A stretch of DNA of 64,000 nucleotides from Streptomyces sp. NBC_01478. Lineage in GTDB: Bacteria; Actinomycetota; Actinomycetes; Streptomycetales; Streptomycetaceae. A model generated the notes under the pieces. It did not search any database, had not been told where the DNA came from, and saw only the letters and a program-made list of their open reading frames with translations. Below, piece after piece: positions 30,095-39,988 of this stretch (positions are counted from its first letter, which is position 1; every line of letters begins with the position of its first letter). The position numbers and the translations under genes were made by a program. The stretch lies in contig NZ_CP109444.1 of assembly GCF_036227225.1 (NCBI RefSeq), positions 4,445,501 through 4,509,500 on the forward strand, written 5' to 3'.

Positions 30095-31144
30095 ATGTCC
30101 AACGCCCGTGCCACTCACCTCTCCCGCCGCGGCATCCTCGCCGCGGGCGGCGCCCTCGGCCTCGGTGCCGTGCTCGCGGCCTGCGGCGACGACGACGCGA
30201 AAAGCGGTGGCTCGGACAAGGAGACGACGGCCGCGAAGTCCGGTCCCTGGACCTTCAAGGACGACCGCGGCCAGACCGCCAAGACCGACAGGACCCCGGC
30301 GACCATCGTCTCCTTCATCGGTGTCGCCGCCGCGCTGCACGACTACGGCATCGAGTCCAAGGGCGTCTTCGGGCCGACCGAGCTGAAGAACGGCAAGGCC
30401 GACGTGCAGGCCGGCGACCTGGACATCAGCAAGGTCACCAACCTCGGCAACACCTGGGGCCAGTTCAACATCGAGAAGTACGCGGCCCTCGCCCCCGACG
30501 TCCTCATCACCACGATGTTCGACGCGGCCGGCACGCTCTGGTACGTCCCGGAGGAGTCGAAGAAGAAGATCCTCGCCGTGGGCGCGCCGACCGTCGGCAT
30601 CTCGGTGTACGACGTCCAGTTGCCGACGCCGCTGGCGCGGATGCTGGAGCTCGCCAAGTCCCTTGGCGCGGACACCACTTCTTCTGCGATCACCGCGGCC
30701 AAGAAGCGCTTCGAGGACGCGGCGGCCCGGCTGCGCGCCGCGGCGAAGGCCAAGCCGGACATCAAGGTCCTGGTCGGTTCCGCGAGCGACACCATCTTCT
30801 ATGTCTCGGGGTCCAACCTCTCCGTCGACCTCGAGTACTTCAAGGCGCTCGGCGTGAACTTCGTCGAGCCGTCCGCGGCCGCGCTGAAGGCGAGCGGCGG
30901 GTGGTACGAGAACCTGAGCTGGGAGAACGTCGACAAGTACGGGGCGGACGTCATCATGATGGACAACCGTACGGCGGCGACGCAGCCCGCCGACATCACC
31001 GAGGGCACGTGGAAGAAGCTTCCCGCGGTGAAGGCGGGGCAGGTCATCGCGCGGAATCCCGAGCCGATTCTGTCGTACGACAAGTGCGCGCCGTTGCTTG
31101 AGGATCTGGCGAAGGCGATCGAGAACGCGAAGAAGGTCAGCTGA
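30095..31144 (+). CDS. Iron-siderophore-binding lipoprotein (FecB type)
   Basis: A 349-residue substrate-binding protein. The leader has SRRGIL, which suits Tat export, and a lipobox LAAC with Cys30. The mature part has the two-lobed FecB/FepB fold (IVSFIGVAAALHDYGIES, LAPDVLITTMF). It should capture ferric siderophore, probably desferrioxamine given the des operon nearby; no permease or ATPase genes are adjacent. The upstream iron box predicts iron repression. In S. coelicolor the corresponding gene beside desA is described as a desferrioxamine-binding lipoprotein (from memory). Confidence 0.88.
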   Translation: MSNARATHLSRRGILAAGGALGLGAVLAACGDDDAKSGGSDKETTAAKSGPWTFKDDRGQTAKTDRTPATIVSFIGVAAALHDYGIESKGVFGPTELKNGKADVQAGDLDISKVTNLGNTWGQFNIEKYAALAPDVLITTMFDAAGTLWYVPEESKKKILAVGAPTVGISVYDVQLPTPLARMLELAKSLGADTTSSAITAAKKRFEDAAARLRAAAKAKPDIKVLVGSASDTIFYVSGSNLSVDLEYFKALGVNFVEPSAAALKASGGWYENLSWENVDKYGADVIMMDNRTAATQPADITEGTWKKLPAVKAGQVIARNPEPILSYDKCAPLLEDLAKAIENAKKVS

Positions 31145-31170
31145 ATTCGGGGTGGTTTCGCTTTCGTGGG

Positions 31171-31246
31171 GAGCTGCGGGCCGGATGTGGCTGGGTGCTC
31201 CCACGCGGCGGAGCCGCACATTGGATACAGCCCCGCGCCCCTTTAG
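31171..31246. repeat. Interspersed Streptomyces repeat, copy 1
   Basis: Contains CCACGCGGCGGAGCCGCA (31201-31218) followed by GATACAGCCCCGCGCCCCTT (31224-31243). The same pair of blocks occurs inverted at 43836-43907. It lies between the lipoprotein and the reductase genes. Confidence 0.75.
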
Positions 31247-31284
31247 GTACGACACCTGACGCCCCTCTAGAGGAGCCCCCCTCC

Positions 31285-32118
31285 ATGACTACGGCCCTGG
31301 CCGCTCCGTTCCGCTTTTTCTCACTCCATGTCGTGCGGACGGAGCGGCTCGGGCCGTCTCTGGTCCGGGTCTCCTTCGGCGGGGACGATCTGGCGTGCTT
31401 CTTCTCCGACGGGTGTGATCAGTCCCTGTCGTTGTTTCTCCCCCAGCCCGGGCAGCGTGAGCCCGCCGTGCCGTACGAACTCGGTGACGGGTGGTGGCAG
31501 GGGTGGCGTGAACTGCCCGATGACGTGCGGGCGGTGATGCGGTCGTACACGCTTCGGGCGCTGCGCCGTGGGCCCGACGAGATCGACATCGACTTCGTGC
31601 TGCACGAACCCGCCGGGCCCGCTTCGCGTTGGGCCTCTCGCGTCTGTGCCGGGGACCGGGTCGTGTTGCTCGGGCCGGCCGTCGCGGACAATCGGGCGAT
31701 TCGGTTCCGGCCGCCGCAGGACACCGATCTCGTGGTCGTCTGGGGCGACGAGACCGCCGTACCGGCCGTGTCCGCCATCCTTGAGGCGCTGCCCGCCGGT
31801 ACCCGTGCGCGGGTGTGGCTGGAGGTCCAACACGCCGGTGATGTGCAGGAGTTGGTGACCGCGTCCGACGCCGAGGTGACCTGGCTGGTGCGCGAGCGCG
31901 AAGGTGGCGAGGGATCCCCCATGGCCCTCGGCGCCCTGCGCGCGGCCCAACTCCCGTCCGCCGAGCGGCCGTACGTGTGGATCGCGGGCGAGTCCGGTCA
32001 AGTGAAGGCGCTGCGGCGGCACTTCGTGGGTGAGCGCGGGTTCGACCGGCGGCGGGTGACCTTCGTCGGGTACTGGCGGCAGGGGCTCAGTGAGGAGCAA
32101 CTGCGCGAGGCCGGGTGA
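31285..32118 (+). CDS. Siderophore-interacting FAD/NAD(P)H reductase (ViuB type)
   Basis: A 277-residue flavoprotein with an N-terminal FAD-binding barrel (MRSYTLRALRR, the RxYTxR flavin motif) and a C-terminal nucleotide-binding SIP domain (VVVWGDETAVPAVSAIL, WIAGESGQVKALRRHF). It reduces ferric siderophore complexes to release iron in the cytoplasm. AGGAG lies 10 bases before the ATG. It sits between the binding lipoprotein and desA, so capture, reduction and synthesis of the siderophore are clustered. Confidence 0.9.
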   Translation: MTTALAAPFRFFSLHVVRTERLGPSLVRVSFGGDDLACFFSDGCDQSLSLFLPQPGQREPAVPYELGDGWWQGWRELPDDVRAVMRSYTLRALRRGPDEIDIDFVLHEPAGPASRWASRVCAGDRVVLLGPAVADNRAIRFRPPQDTDLVVVWGDETAVPAVSAILEALPAGTRARVWLEVQHAGDVQELVTASDAEVTWLVREREGGEGSPMALGALRAAQLPSAERPYVWIAGESGQVKALRRHFVGERGFDRRRVTFVGYWRQGLSEEQLREAG

Positions 32119-32186
32119 CCTGGTGACGGGCCCGTGATGCGTGAGTGACCGCTGTCACGGGAGAGGCGGGTTTCGCGAACGTTAAG

Positions 32187-32205
32187 TTAGGTTAGGCTTA
32201 CCTAA
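32187..32205. promoter_or_regulatory. Iron box before desA
   Basis: TTAGGTTAGGCTTACCTAA, an almost ideal iron box, 66 bases before the desA start. It is the expected DmdR1 operator of the desferrioxamine operon. Confidence 0.92.
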
Positions 32206-32270
32206 GTTGATGTTGCGGAACCCCGCCGCTCACCTGTCCCGCACGGACTTCCCCACCGGAGGACCCCCAC

Positions 32271-33713
32271 ATGCGCTCGCACCTGCTCAATGACACGACT
32301 GCGGAGCACTACCGCCGCTCCGTGACGGAAGGCGTGGAGCGGGTGGCGGCCAAACTCGCCACCACGGAACGACCGTTCACCGGCGTCACGGTCGACGCCC
32401 TCTCCCCCCTCATCGACCGCATCGACCTCGACCGCCCGCTCCACGACACCGCCGCGGTGCTCGACGAGCTGGACGAGGTCTATCTGCGTGACGCGATCTA
32501 CTTCCACCACCCCCGCTACCTCGCCCACCTCAACTGCCCCGTCGTCATCCCCGCGGTGCTCGGCGAGGCGGTGCTCTCCGCCGTCAACTCCTCCCTGGAC
32601 ACCTGGGACCAGTCGGCCGGCGGCACCCTCATCGAGCGCAAGCTGATCGACTGGACGAACGAGCGGATCGGCCTCGGGCCGCACGCCGACGGGGTGTTCA
32701 CCTCCGGCGGCAGCCAGTCCAACCTCCAGGCGCTGCTGCTGGCCCGCGAGGAGGCGAAGACCGACACGCTCGCCAAACTGCGCGTCTTCGCCTCCGAGGT
32801 CAGCCACTTCAGCGTGAAGAAGTCGGCGAAACTGCTGGGCCTCGGGCAGGACGCCGTCGTGTCGATACCCGTCGGCGCCGACAAGCGCATGCAGACCGTG
32901 GCTCTCGCCCGGGAGTTGGAGCGCTGCAAGAACGCCGGGCTCGTTCCCATGGCCGTCGTCGCCACCGCCGGCACCACCGACTTCGGCTCCATCGACCCGC
33001 TGCCCGAAATCGCCGCCCTGTGCGAGCAGTTCGGGGTGTGGATGCACGTGGACGCGGCCTACGGCTGTGGTCTGCTCGCCTCGCTGAAGCACCGGAGCCG
33101 CATCGACGGCATCGAGCGCGCCGACTCGGTCACCGTGGACTACCACAAGTCCTTCTTCCAGCCGGTGAGTTCATCCGCCCTGCTGGTCCGCGACGCCGAC
33201 ACCCTGCGCCACGCGACCTATCACGCGGAGTACCTCAACCCGCAGCGCATGGTGCAGGAGCGCATCCCCAACCAGGTCGACAAGTCCCTGCAGACCACCC
33301 GCCGTTTCGACGCGCTCAAGCTGTGGATGACGCTGCGCGTGATGGGCGCCGACGGCATCGGCCAACTCTTCGACGAGGTCTGCGACCTGGCCGAGGAGGG
33401 GTGGCGACTCCTGGCCGCCGACCCTCGGTTCGACGTGGTCGTCGAGCCCTCGCTCTCCACCCTCGTCTACCGCTACATCCCGGCCGCCGTCACCGACCCG
33501 GCCGAGATCGACCGCGCCAACCTGTACGCCCGCAAGGCCCTGTTCGCCTCCGGTGCCGCGGTGGTCGCGGGCACCAAGGTCTCCGGCCGCCACTACCTGA
33601 AGTTCACCCTGCTCAACCCCGAGACGACGGCCGACGACATCGCCGCCGTCCTCGACCTGATCGCCGGCCATGCCGAGCAGTACCTGGGAGAGTCCCTTGA
33701 CCGCGCTTCCTGA
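32271..33713 (+). CDS. desA: Lysine decarboxylase of desferrioxamine biosynthesis
   Basis: A 480-residue PLP-dependent group II decarboxylase making cadaverine from lysine, the first step to desferrioxamine. HVDAAYG holds the Asp that pairs with the pyridine nitrogen, and [12 protein letters not shown] holds the PLP lysine (Lys293). It opens the desABCD operon under an iron box. Its last 17 bases overlap the TTG-started desB. Confidence 0.95.
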   Translation: MRSHLLNDTTAEHYRRSVTEGVERVAAKLATTERPFTGVTVDALSPLIDRIDLDRPLHDTAAVLDELDEVYLRDAIYFHHPRYLAHLNCPVVIPAVLGEAVLSAVNSSLDTWDQSAGGTLIERKLIDWTNERIGLGPHADGVFTSGGSQSNLQALLLAREEAKTDTLAKLRVFASEVSHFSVKKSAKLLGLGQDAVVSIPVGADKRMQTVALARELERCKNAGLVPMAVVATAGTTDFGSIDPLPEIAALCEQFGVWMHVDAAYGCGLLASLKHRSRIDGIERADSVTVDYHKSFFQPVSSSALLVRDADTLRHATYHAEYLNPQRMVQERIPNQVDKSLQTTRRFDALKLWMTLRVMGADGIGQLFDEVCDLAEEGWRLLAADPRFDVVVEPSLSTLVYRYIPAAVTDPAEIDRANLYARKALFASGAAVVAGTKVSGRHYLKFTLLNPETTADDIAAVLDLIAGHAEQYLGESLDRAS

Positions 33714-34974
33714 CGCCTCGAACAAGACCTACGACTTCGTGGGCATCGGGCTCGGACCCTTCAACCTCGGCCTCGCCTGCCTCACCGAGCCCATCGCCGA
33801 ACTCGACGGCGTCTTCCTGGACTCGAAGCCCGACTTCGAGTGGCACGCCGGCATGTTCCTCGACGGCGCCCACCTCCAGACCCCGTTCATGTCGGACCTG
33901 GTCACCCTCGCCGACCCGACCTCGCCGTACTCCTTCCTCAACTACCTGAAGGAGAAGGGGCGTCTGTACCCCTTCTACATCCGCGAGAACTTCTATCCGC
34001 TGCGCGTCGAGTACGACGACTACTGCCGCTGGGCGGCCAACCGGCTCACCAACGTGCGCTTCGGCACGACGGTCACCGAGGTGACGTACGAGGACAAGGT
34101 CTACGTCGTCCGGACCGAGGCCGGTGACATCTTCCGCGCCCGGCATCTGGTCCTCGGCACCGGCACCCCGCCGTATCTCCCGGAGGCCGTCGCCGGTCTG
34201 GGCGGGGACTTCATCCACAACTCCCGTTACATGCAGCACAAAGCGAAGTTGCAGGCCAAGGAGTCGATCACGCTGGTCGGCAGCGGGCAGTCAGCCGCCG
34301 AGATCTACTACGACCTGCTCGCCGAAATCGACGTCCACGGCTACGAGTTGAACTGGGTCACGCGCTCGCCGCGCTTCTTCCCACTGGAGTACACGAAACT
34401 CACGCTGGAGATGACCTCCCCGGAGTACATCGACTACTTCCATGCCCTGCCCGAGCAGACCCGCTACCGCCTCACGGCCGAGCAGAAAGGCTTGTTCAAG
34501 GGCATCGACGGCGACCTCGTCAACGAGATCTTCGACCTGCTGTACCAGAAGAAGGTCGGCGGGCCCGTCCCCACCCGGCTGCTCACCAACTCCTCGCTGA
34601 ACGACGTCACTTACCGCGACGGCGTCTACGAACTGGGGCTGCGCCAGGAGGAGCAGGAGAAGGACTACACCCTGCGCTCCCAGGGCCTGGTCCTCGCCAC
34701 CGGCTACAAGTACGCCGAACCGGAGTTCCTCAAGCCCGTGCACGAGCGGCTGCGTTACGACTCCCGGGGCAACTTCGACATCGCGCGCAACTACTCGATC
34801 GACACCACGGGCCGGGGCGTCTTCCTGCAGAACGCCGGCGTCCACGCGCACAGCATCACGTCCCCCGACCTGGGCATGGGCGCGTACCGCAACTCGTACA
34901 TCATCCGTGAGCTGCTCGGCACCGAGTACTACCCGGTCGAACAGACCATCGCGTTCCAGGAGTTCGCCGTATGA
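33697..34974 (+). CDS. desB: Cadaverine N-monooxygenase
   Basis: A 425-residue flavin-dependent N-hydroxylating monooxygenase forming N-hydroxycadaverine. The FAD motif is [12 protein letters not shown] near the start; the NADPH motif is [16 protein letters not shown], and the [12 protein letters not shown] segment is typical of the family. The start is TTG 33697, which has GGGAGAG 5-6 bases upstream and lies 17 bases inside desA, a clear case of translational coupling with a rare start codon. Confidence 0.93.
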   Translation: MTALPDASNKTYDFVGIGLGPFNLGLACLTEPIAELDGVFLDSKPDFEWHAGMFLDGAHLQTPFMSDLVTLADPTSPYSFLNYLKEKGRLYPFYIRENFYPLRVEYDDYCRWAANRLTNVRFGTTVTEVTYEDKVYVVRTEAGDIFRARHLVLGTGTPPYLPEAVAGLGGDFIHNSRYMQHKAKLQAKESITLVGSGQSAAEIYYDLLAEIDVHGYELNWVTRSPRFFPLEYTKLTLEMTSPEYIDYFHALPEQTRYRLTAEQKGLFKGIDGDLVNEIFDLLYQKKVGGPVPTRLLTNSSLNDVTYRDGVYELGLRQEEQEKDYTLRSQGLVLATGYKYAEPEFLKPVHERLRYDSRGNFDIARNYSIDTTGRGVFLQNAGVHAHSITSPDLGMGAYRNSYIIRELLGTEYYPVEQTIAFQEFAV

Positions 34975-35501
34975 CCTTCACCTTCCGCCCCCTCGACCCG
35001 CTCCGGGACGCCGAGCTGCTGCACCGGTGGCTCACCCACCCCAAGGCCGCGTTCTGGATGATGCAGGACGCGAAACTGGAGGACGTCGAGCGCGCCTACA
35101 TGGAGATCGCGGCCGACGAGCACCAGCACGCTCTGCTCGGGCTCCAGGACGGTGTTCCCGTCTTCCTGATGGAGTACTACGACCCGCGGTATCGCGAACT
35201 GGTCGGCCTGTACGAGCCGTTGCCCGGTGACGTCGGCATGCACTTCCTGACGCCGGCCACCCAGGCCCCCGTCCACGGCTTCACCCGTGCGGTGATCACC
35301 GCCGTGATGGCCCGCCTCTTCGAGGACCCGGCCGTCGCACGGGTCGTCGTGGAGCCGGACGTGTCCAACACCGCCGTGCACGCCCTGAACGAGTCGGTGG
35401 GATTCGTCCCCGAGCGTGAGATCCAAAAGCCGGAGAAGAAAGCCTTGTTGAGCTTCTGCACACGAGACCAGTTCGTCGCGGCCACGGCGGTGACCGCATG
35501 A
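34971..35501 (+). CDS. desC: N-hydroxycadaverine acyltransferase (GNAT)
   Basis: A 176-residue acyltransferase of the IucB/RhbD type adding acetyl or succinyl from CoA to N-hydroxycadaverine. The GNAT fold is visible ([20 protein letters not shown]; acetyl-CoA region [18 protein letters not shown]; then [20 protein letters not shown]). The ATG overlaps the desB stop (ATGA). Confidence 0.93.
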   Translation: MTFTFRPLDPLRDAELLHRWLTHPKAAFWMMQDAKLEDVERAYMEIAADEHQHALLGLQDGVPVFLMEYYDPRYRELVGLYEPLPGDVGMHFLTPATQAPVHGFTRAVITAVMARLFEDPAVARVVVEPDVSNTAVHALNESVGFVPEREIQKPEKKALLSFCTRDQFVAATAVTA

Positions 35502-37276
35502 GCCTCGCCGACGCCGTGGCCCACCTCTCCCCCGAACGCTGGGAGAAGGCCAACCGCCTCCTGATCCGCAAGGCCCTCGCCGAGTTCGCGCACGAGCGGC
35601 TGATCACCCCCGAACCGGCCCAGCAGGACGGCAACTTGTACGTCGTCCGCAGCGACGACGGTCTGACCCGCTACCGGTTCACCGCCACCCGGCGCGCCCT
35701 CGACCACTGGCAGGTCGACGCCGACTCCATCACGCGTCACCGCGACGGCGCCGAACTCCCCCTCGCAGCCCTGGACTTCTTCATCGAGCTGAAGCAGGCG
35801 CTCGGGCTGAGCGAGGCGATCCTCCCGGTCTACCTGGAGGAGATCTCCTCCACCCTCTCCGGCACCTGCTACAAGCTGACCAAGCCGCAGCTCCCGGTCG
35901 CCGAGCTGGTGCGGAGCGACTTCCAGGCCATCGAGACGGGGATGACCGAGGGCCACCCCTGCTTCGTCGCCAACAACGGGCGGCTCGGCTTCGGGGTGCA
36001 CGAGTACCTCTCGTACGCCCCCGAGACCGCGAGCCCGGTCCGGCTGGTCTGGCTGGCCGCGCACCGCTCGCGGGCGGCGTTCACGGCGGGCGTGGGCATC
36101 GAGTACGAGTCGTTCGTCAAGGGCGAGTTGGGCAGCGCCGCCCTCGACCGCTTCCGTGCCGTCCTGACCGACCAGGGGCACGACCCGGACGACTTCCTCC
36201 TCATCCCCGTCCACCCCTGGCAGTGGTGGAACAAGCTCACCGTCACCTTCGCCGCCGAGGTCGCCCGCGGCCACCTCGTCTGCCTCGGCGAGGGCGACGA
36301 CGAGTACCTCGCCCAGCAGTCCATCCGGACCTTCTTCAACAAGTCGAACCCCGAGAAGCACTACGTGAAGACGGCCCTGTCCGTCATCAACATGGGCTTC
36401 ATGCGCGGGCTTTCGGCCGCCTACATGGAGGCGACCCCGGCGATCAACGACTGGCTCGCCCAACTCATCGACAACGACCCGGTGTTGAAGTCCACCGGCC
36501 TGTCGATCATCCGCGAGCGGGCCGCCGTGGGCTACCGGCACCTGGAGTACGAGGCGGCCACCGACCGCTACTCGCCGTACCGCAAGATGCTCGCCGCCCT
36601 GTGGCGCGAGAGCCCGGTGCCGTCGCTCCGGGACGGGGAGTCCCTGGCGACGATGGCCTCGCTGGTGCACCTGGACCACGAGGGCGCGTCCTTCGCCGGC
36701 GCGCTGATCGAGCGGTCGGGGCTGGCGCCGGTGGAGTGGCTGCGGCGCTATCTGCGGGCGTACTTCACCCCGCTGCTGCACAGCTTCTACGCCTACGACC
36801 TGGTGTTCATGCCGCACGGCGAGAACGTGATCCTCGTTCTGAAGGACGGCGTGGTCCAGCGCGCGATCTACAAGGACATCGCCGAGGAGATCGCCGTCAT
36901 GGACCCGGACGCGGTGCTGCCGCCGACGGTGGAGCGGCTGCGGGTCGAGGTCCCCGAGGACAAGAAACTGCTGTCGATCTTCACCGACGTCTTCGACTGC
37001 TTCTTCCGCTTCCTCGCCGCCGACCTGGCCGCCGAGGGCGTCCTGGAGGAGGACGACTTCTGGCGTACGGTCGCGGACGTCACCCGCGAGTACCAGGACG
37101 CGGCACCCGAACTCGCCGACAGGTTCCGGCAGTACGACATGTTCGCCCCCGAGTTCTCGCTGTCCTGCCTCAACCGGCTCCAACTGCGCAACAACGAGCA
37201 GATGGTGGACCTGGCGGACCCCTCCGGCGCGCTCCAGCTCGTCGGCACCCTGAAGAACCCGATCGCCGGGTTCTGA
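35498..37276 (+). CDS. desD: Desferrioxamine synthetase (NIS synthetase, IucA/IucC family)
   Basis: A 592-residue NRPS-independent siderophore synthetase that joins and cyclises N-hydroxy-N-succinylcadaverine units using ATP, giving desferrioxamine E-type products. The ATP-binding part includes GHPCFVANNGRLGFG, HPWQWWNKL and the SIRTFFNKSNPEKHYVKTAL segment. The C-terminal part carries FYAYDLVFMPHGENVILVL. The ATG overlaps the desC stop (ATGA). A strong hairpin follows. Confidence 0.95.
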   Translation: MSLADAVAHLSPERWEKANRLLIRKALAEFAHERLITPEPAQQDGNLYVVRSDDGLTRYRFTATRRALDHWQVDADSITRHRDGAELPLAALDFFIELKQALGLSEAILPVYLEEISSTLSGTCYKLTKPQLPVAELVRSDFQAIETGMTEGHPCFVANNGRLGFGVHEYLSYAPETASPVRLVWLAAHRSRAAFTAGVGIEYESFVKGELGSAALDRFRAVLTDQGHDPDDFLLIPVHPWQWWNKLTVTFAAEVARGHLVCLGEGDDEYLAQQSIRTFFNKSNPEKHYVKTALSVINMGFMRGLSAAYMEATPAINDWLAQLIDNDPVLKSTGLSIIRERAAVGYRHLEYEAATDRYSPYRKMLAALWRESPVPSLRDGESLATMASLVHLDHEGASFAGALIERSGLAPVEWLRRYLRAYFTPLLHSFYAYDLVFMPHGENVILVLKDGVVQRAIYKDIAEEIAVMDPDAVLPPTVERLRVEVPEDKKLLSIFTDVFDCFFRFLAADLAAEGVLEEDDFWRTVADVTREYQDAAPELADRFRQYDMFAPEFSLSCLNRLQLRNNEQMVDLADPSGALQLVGTLKNPIAGF

Positions 37277-37287
37277 CCCACAAAGCA

Positions 37288-37326
37288 GGCGGGCACCCCG
37301 GGGTACGGTCCCCCGGGGTGCCCGCC
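37288..37326 (+). terminator. Terminator of the des operon
   Basis: A perfect 16-bp stem (37288-37303 with 37311-37326) around a seven-base loop, without a T run. It lies 12 bases after the desD stop and also serves the convergent hexosaminidase gene. Confidence 0.8.
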
Positions 37327-37347
37327 CCATTCACGTGTACAGATCAA

Positions 37348-38949
37348 CTACCCTGCGGGCCAGGGCACTTGGGGCGACCGGTAGTAGTCGATCCCGAGCG
37401 CGTCCCAACGCGGGGCCTGCGCCGCGAGCCGCACCTTGTAGGTGTCCCAGTCGTGCGTCGAGGCCGGCGACCAGCCCAGCTCGGCCACGCCCGGCAGCCT
37501 GGGGAAGGCCATGTAGTCGATGTTCGCGCCGGTCACGATGGTCTCGGTCCACAGCGGTGCCTCGACCCCCCGGATCGCCGAACTCGGCACCCCGGCAAGG
37601 TAGTTGCCCGGGTCCCAGTCGTAGGAACGCTTGACCTCGACCAGGCCCGCCCAGTCCTGGCCGAGCGGGGTGTCCTCGGTGTACTTCATGTCGAGGTAGA
37701 CCCGGTCGGCGGGCGAGAGGATCAGCCCGGTGCCGTTCTTCGCGGCCTCGGCGACCTGTGCCTTCTCGGCGGCGTCGGTGTCGTCGAGACCCCAGTACTG
37801 GGCGAGGGCGCCCTTCACCGGGTGGGCTCCGGTGATCTGGTGCCAGGCGATCACCGTCTTGCCGTACTTGGTGACGATCGGCTGCACCCGGTCCATGAAC
37901 TTGACGTAGTCCTCATGGCTGGTGGAGTGCGCCTCGTCGCCGCCGATGTGGAGATAGCGGCCCGGGGTGAGCGCGGCCAGTTCACCGATCACGTCGTCCA
38001 CGAAGCCGTACGTGAGGTCCTTGCCGACGCACAGCGAGCTGAAGCCGACGTCCGTGCCCGTGTAGAGCGGGGGTGCCACGCCGTCGCAGTTCAGGTCGGC
38101 GTAGGAGGCGAGGGCCGCGTTGGTGTGGCCGGGCATGTCGATCTCCGGAACGACCTCCAGGAAGCGGGAGGAGGCGTAGCGGACGATCTCCTTGTAGTCG
38201 GCCTTCGTGTAGTGGCCGCCCGCGCCGCTGCCGACCTCGGTCGAGCCGCCGTACGTCGCCAGGCGGGGCCAGGAGTCGATCGCGATGCGCCAGCCCTGGT
38301 CGTCGCTGAGGTGCAGATGCAGTTCGTTGATCTTGTAGAGCGCCAACTCGTCGATGTAGCGCTTGACTTGGTCGACGGTGAAGAAGTGCCGGGAGACGTC
38401 GAGCATCGCGCCGCGGTAGGCGTAGCGCGGGGAGTCCTCGATGGTGCCGCCCGCAATCTGCCACGGGGCGCGCTGCACGGAGTTCTTCTCGACGGCGGCG
38501 GGCAGGAGTTGGCGCAGGGTCTGGACGCCGTGGAAGAGGCCGGCGGGCCTGCTCGCGGTGATGGTGACACCGGAGGCAGTGCTGTTGAGCCGGTAGCCCT
38601 CGGCGCCGAACGTGCCCTTGGTCAGGCGGAGTTGGATGCCTCCCTTGCCCCGCGAGGTGACCGGCAGCCGGTAGCCGGTGGAGGGGCGCAGGATGCCCGC
38701 GAGGTACTCGCCGATCCGCCGTGACTCCCGGGTGTCGTCGACCCGGATCCGGGTGGCGCTGGTGATCTTGTACGGGTGTCCCGCGGGGGTGACCTTGGCG
38801 GGCGCCGGGACCACCCGGCCCAGCGGGGTGACGGCGGCGGGCCCGGCAGCGGGTGCGGCGCCGGCGACGGACACGCTCGCGGCGGCGACGAGCAGCAGCG
38901 AACCGAGGAGGCGGGTCGTTCTGTGGCGCTGTCTCACAAGGTGTCTCAC
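37348..38949 (-). CDS. Secreted beta-N-acetylhexosaminidase (GH20)
   Basis: A 533-residue exported glycosidase releasing N-acetylglucosamine from chitin oligomers or peptidoglycan fragments. After the signal peptide come a GH20b domain (about 40-165) and the catalytic barrel with HLHLSDDQGWRI, EIDMPGH, GGDEAHS (the Asp-Glu pair of substrate-assisted catalysis) and AWHQI. GTG 38949 has GGAAGG about 10 bases upstream; GTG 38937 is an alternative. It lies near glmS and a DUF4429 gene, suggesting amino-sugar recycling. Confidence 0.92.
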   Translation of the reverse strand: MRHLVRQRHRTTRLLGSLLLVAAASVSVAGAAPAAGPAAVTPLGRVVPAPAKVTPAGHPYKITSATRIRVDDTRESRRIGEYLAGILRPSTGYRLPVTSRGKGGIQLRLTKGTFGAEGYRLNSTASGVTITASRPAGLFHGVQTLRQLLPAAVEKNSVQRAPWQIAGGTIEDSPRYAYRGAMLDVSRHFFTVDQVKRYIDELALYKINELHLHLSDDQGWRIAIDSWPRLATYGGSTEVGSGAGGHYTKADYKEIVRYASSRFLEVVPEIDMPGHTNAALASYADLNCDGVAPPLYTGTDVGFSSLCVGKDLTYGFVDDVIGELAALTPGRYLHIGGDEAHSTSHEDYVKFMDRVQPIVTKYGKTVIAWHQITGAHPVKGALAQYWGLDDTDAAEKAQVAEAAKNGTGLILSPADRVYLDMKYTEDTPLGQDWAGLVEVKRSYDWDPGNYLAGVPSSAIRGVEAPLWTETIVTGANIDYMAFPRLPGVAELGWSPASTHDWDTYKVRLAAQAPRWDALGIDYYRSPQVPWPAG

Positions 38950-39034
38950 AAGCGGTGCCTTCCTTGAAGCCGAAAGCCGGAAGCCGGACAGGTACAGACC
39001 ATTCTGTCGCCAGACCGGTGGAACAATCCTTCCT

Positions 39035-39913
39035 ATGGCGGAAATCATCCAGAAGGACGGCACCTGGATCTTCGACGGCGACGCCCTGCGGCTGACTCCC
39101 GGGCGGGACAAGAACGTCGGCCTGTTCCGCCGGACCTTGGGTGAACTCGTCGTCCCCCTGGGCGCGTTGGCGGGCGTCTCGTTCGAGCAGGGCCGGAGGT
39201 CGGGGCGGCTGAGACTGCGGCTGCGCGACGGCGCCGACCCCCTGCTGCACGCCACCGGCGGCCGGCTCGCCGAGAGCGACGACCCCTATCAACTCGCCGT
39301 GGAGTCCGACCGGTACGGCGTCGCCGAGTACTTCGTGGACGAGGTGCGGGGCGCGCTGCTGCTCGACGAGGTCCCGGCCGACCCCGTCGCCGAGTACCTG
39401 CTGCCGGGCCCGGCCGTGCCGCTGTCGGTCTCCGCCGGGGACGGCACCGCGAGCTTCGACGGCGAGCGCGTACGGCTGGAGTGGAACTGGAAGACCGAGG
39501 ACGCCAAGTCCGCCGCCGGCGCCCGCACTCTCGCCGTCACGGACCTCGTCGGCGTGGAGTGGCGTCCGTCGGCCGGGCTGGAGAACGGCTACATCCGCTT
39601 CTCGGTGCGCAGCGCGCCGACCAAGGCGCCGCCCAAGTACGACCCCAACTCCGTTGAGCTGTGGGGCTTCAAGAAGGACCCGCTGATGGCCCTGGTCGCC
39701 GCGGCCGTCCAGGCGCGCCTCCCGCACCCCGCCGCCGAGACGGCCGTACGACCTGAACAGCCCGAGCCCGCGCGGCAGTCGACGGCCGCGGCGGAGGACA
39801 GCCACGACGCGCAGTTGCGGCGGCTGCGCGAACTCGGGGAGCTGCACCGGGACGGGGTGCTCACGGACGAGGAGTTCGCGATGGCCAAACAGGCGGTCCT
39901 CAAACGGATGTGA
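39035..39913 (+). CDS. DUF4429 protein with C-terminal SHOCT domain
   Basis: A 292-residue cytoplasmic protein with two DUF4429 halves (about 1-115 and 120-225). After a Pro/Ala-rich linker, a short SHOCT segment reads LRELGELHRDGVLTDEEFA. Both are domains of unknown function with PH-like character. It is divergent from the hexosaminidase gene, 85 bases apart. No pathway can be given. Confidence 0.85.
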   Translation: MAEIIQKDGTWIFDGDALRLTPGRDKNVGLFRRTLGELVVPLGALAGVSFEQGRRSGRLRLRLRDGADPLLHATGGRLAESDDPYQLAVESDRYGVAEYFVDEVRGALLLDEVPADPVAEYLLPGPAVPLSVSAGDGTASFDGERVRLEWNWKTEDAKSAAGARTLAVTDLVGVEWRPSAGLENGYIRFSVRSAPTKAPPKYDPNSVELWGFKKDPLMALVAAAVQARLPHPAAETAVRPEQPEPARQSTAAAEDSHDAQLRRLRELGELHRDGVLTDEEFAMAKQAVLKRM

Positions 39914-39936
39914 CCATCCGTCAACCGAGGACCGCC
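39892..39936 (+). terminator. Compound hairpin overlapping the end of the DUF4429 gene
   Basis: Outer arms GGCGGTCCTC (39892-39901) and GAGGACCGCC (39927-39936), inner arms ACGGATG (39904-39910) and CATCCGT (39915-39921). The stop codon TGA lies in the central loop, so the last five codons double as terminator. Confidence 0.75.
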
Positions 39937-39988
39937 TGCTGAATGAGTGGCGCCCTGCCTTCCGGGCGTAACTCGGTCTACTTCAGAG

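Noticed and set aside
36223..38724. 833-codon open frame on the plus strand
   Set aside because: It overlaps desD in another frame and runs antisense to the hexosaminidase; both real genes have clear domains.
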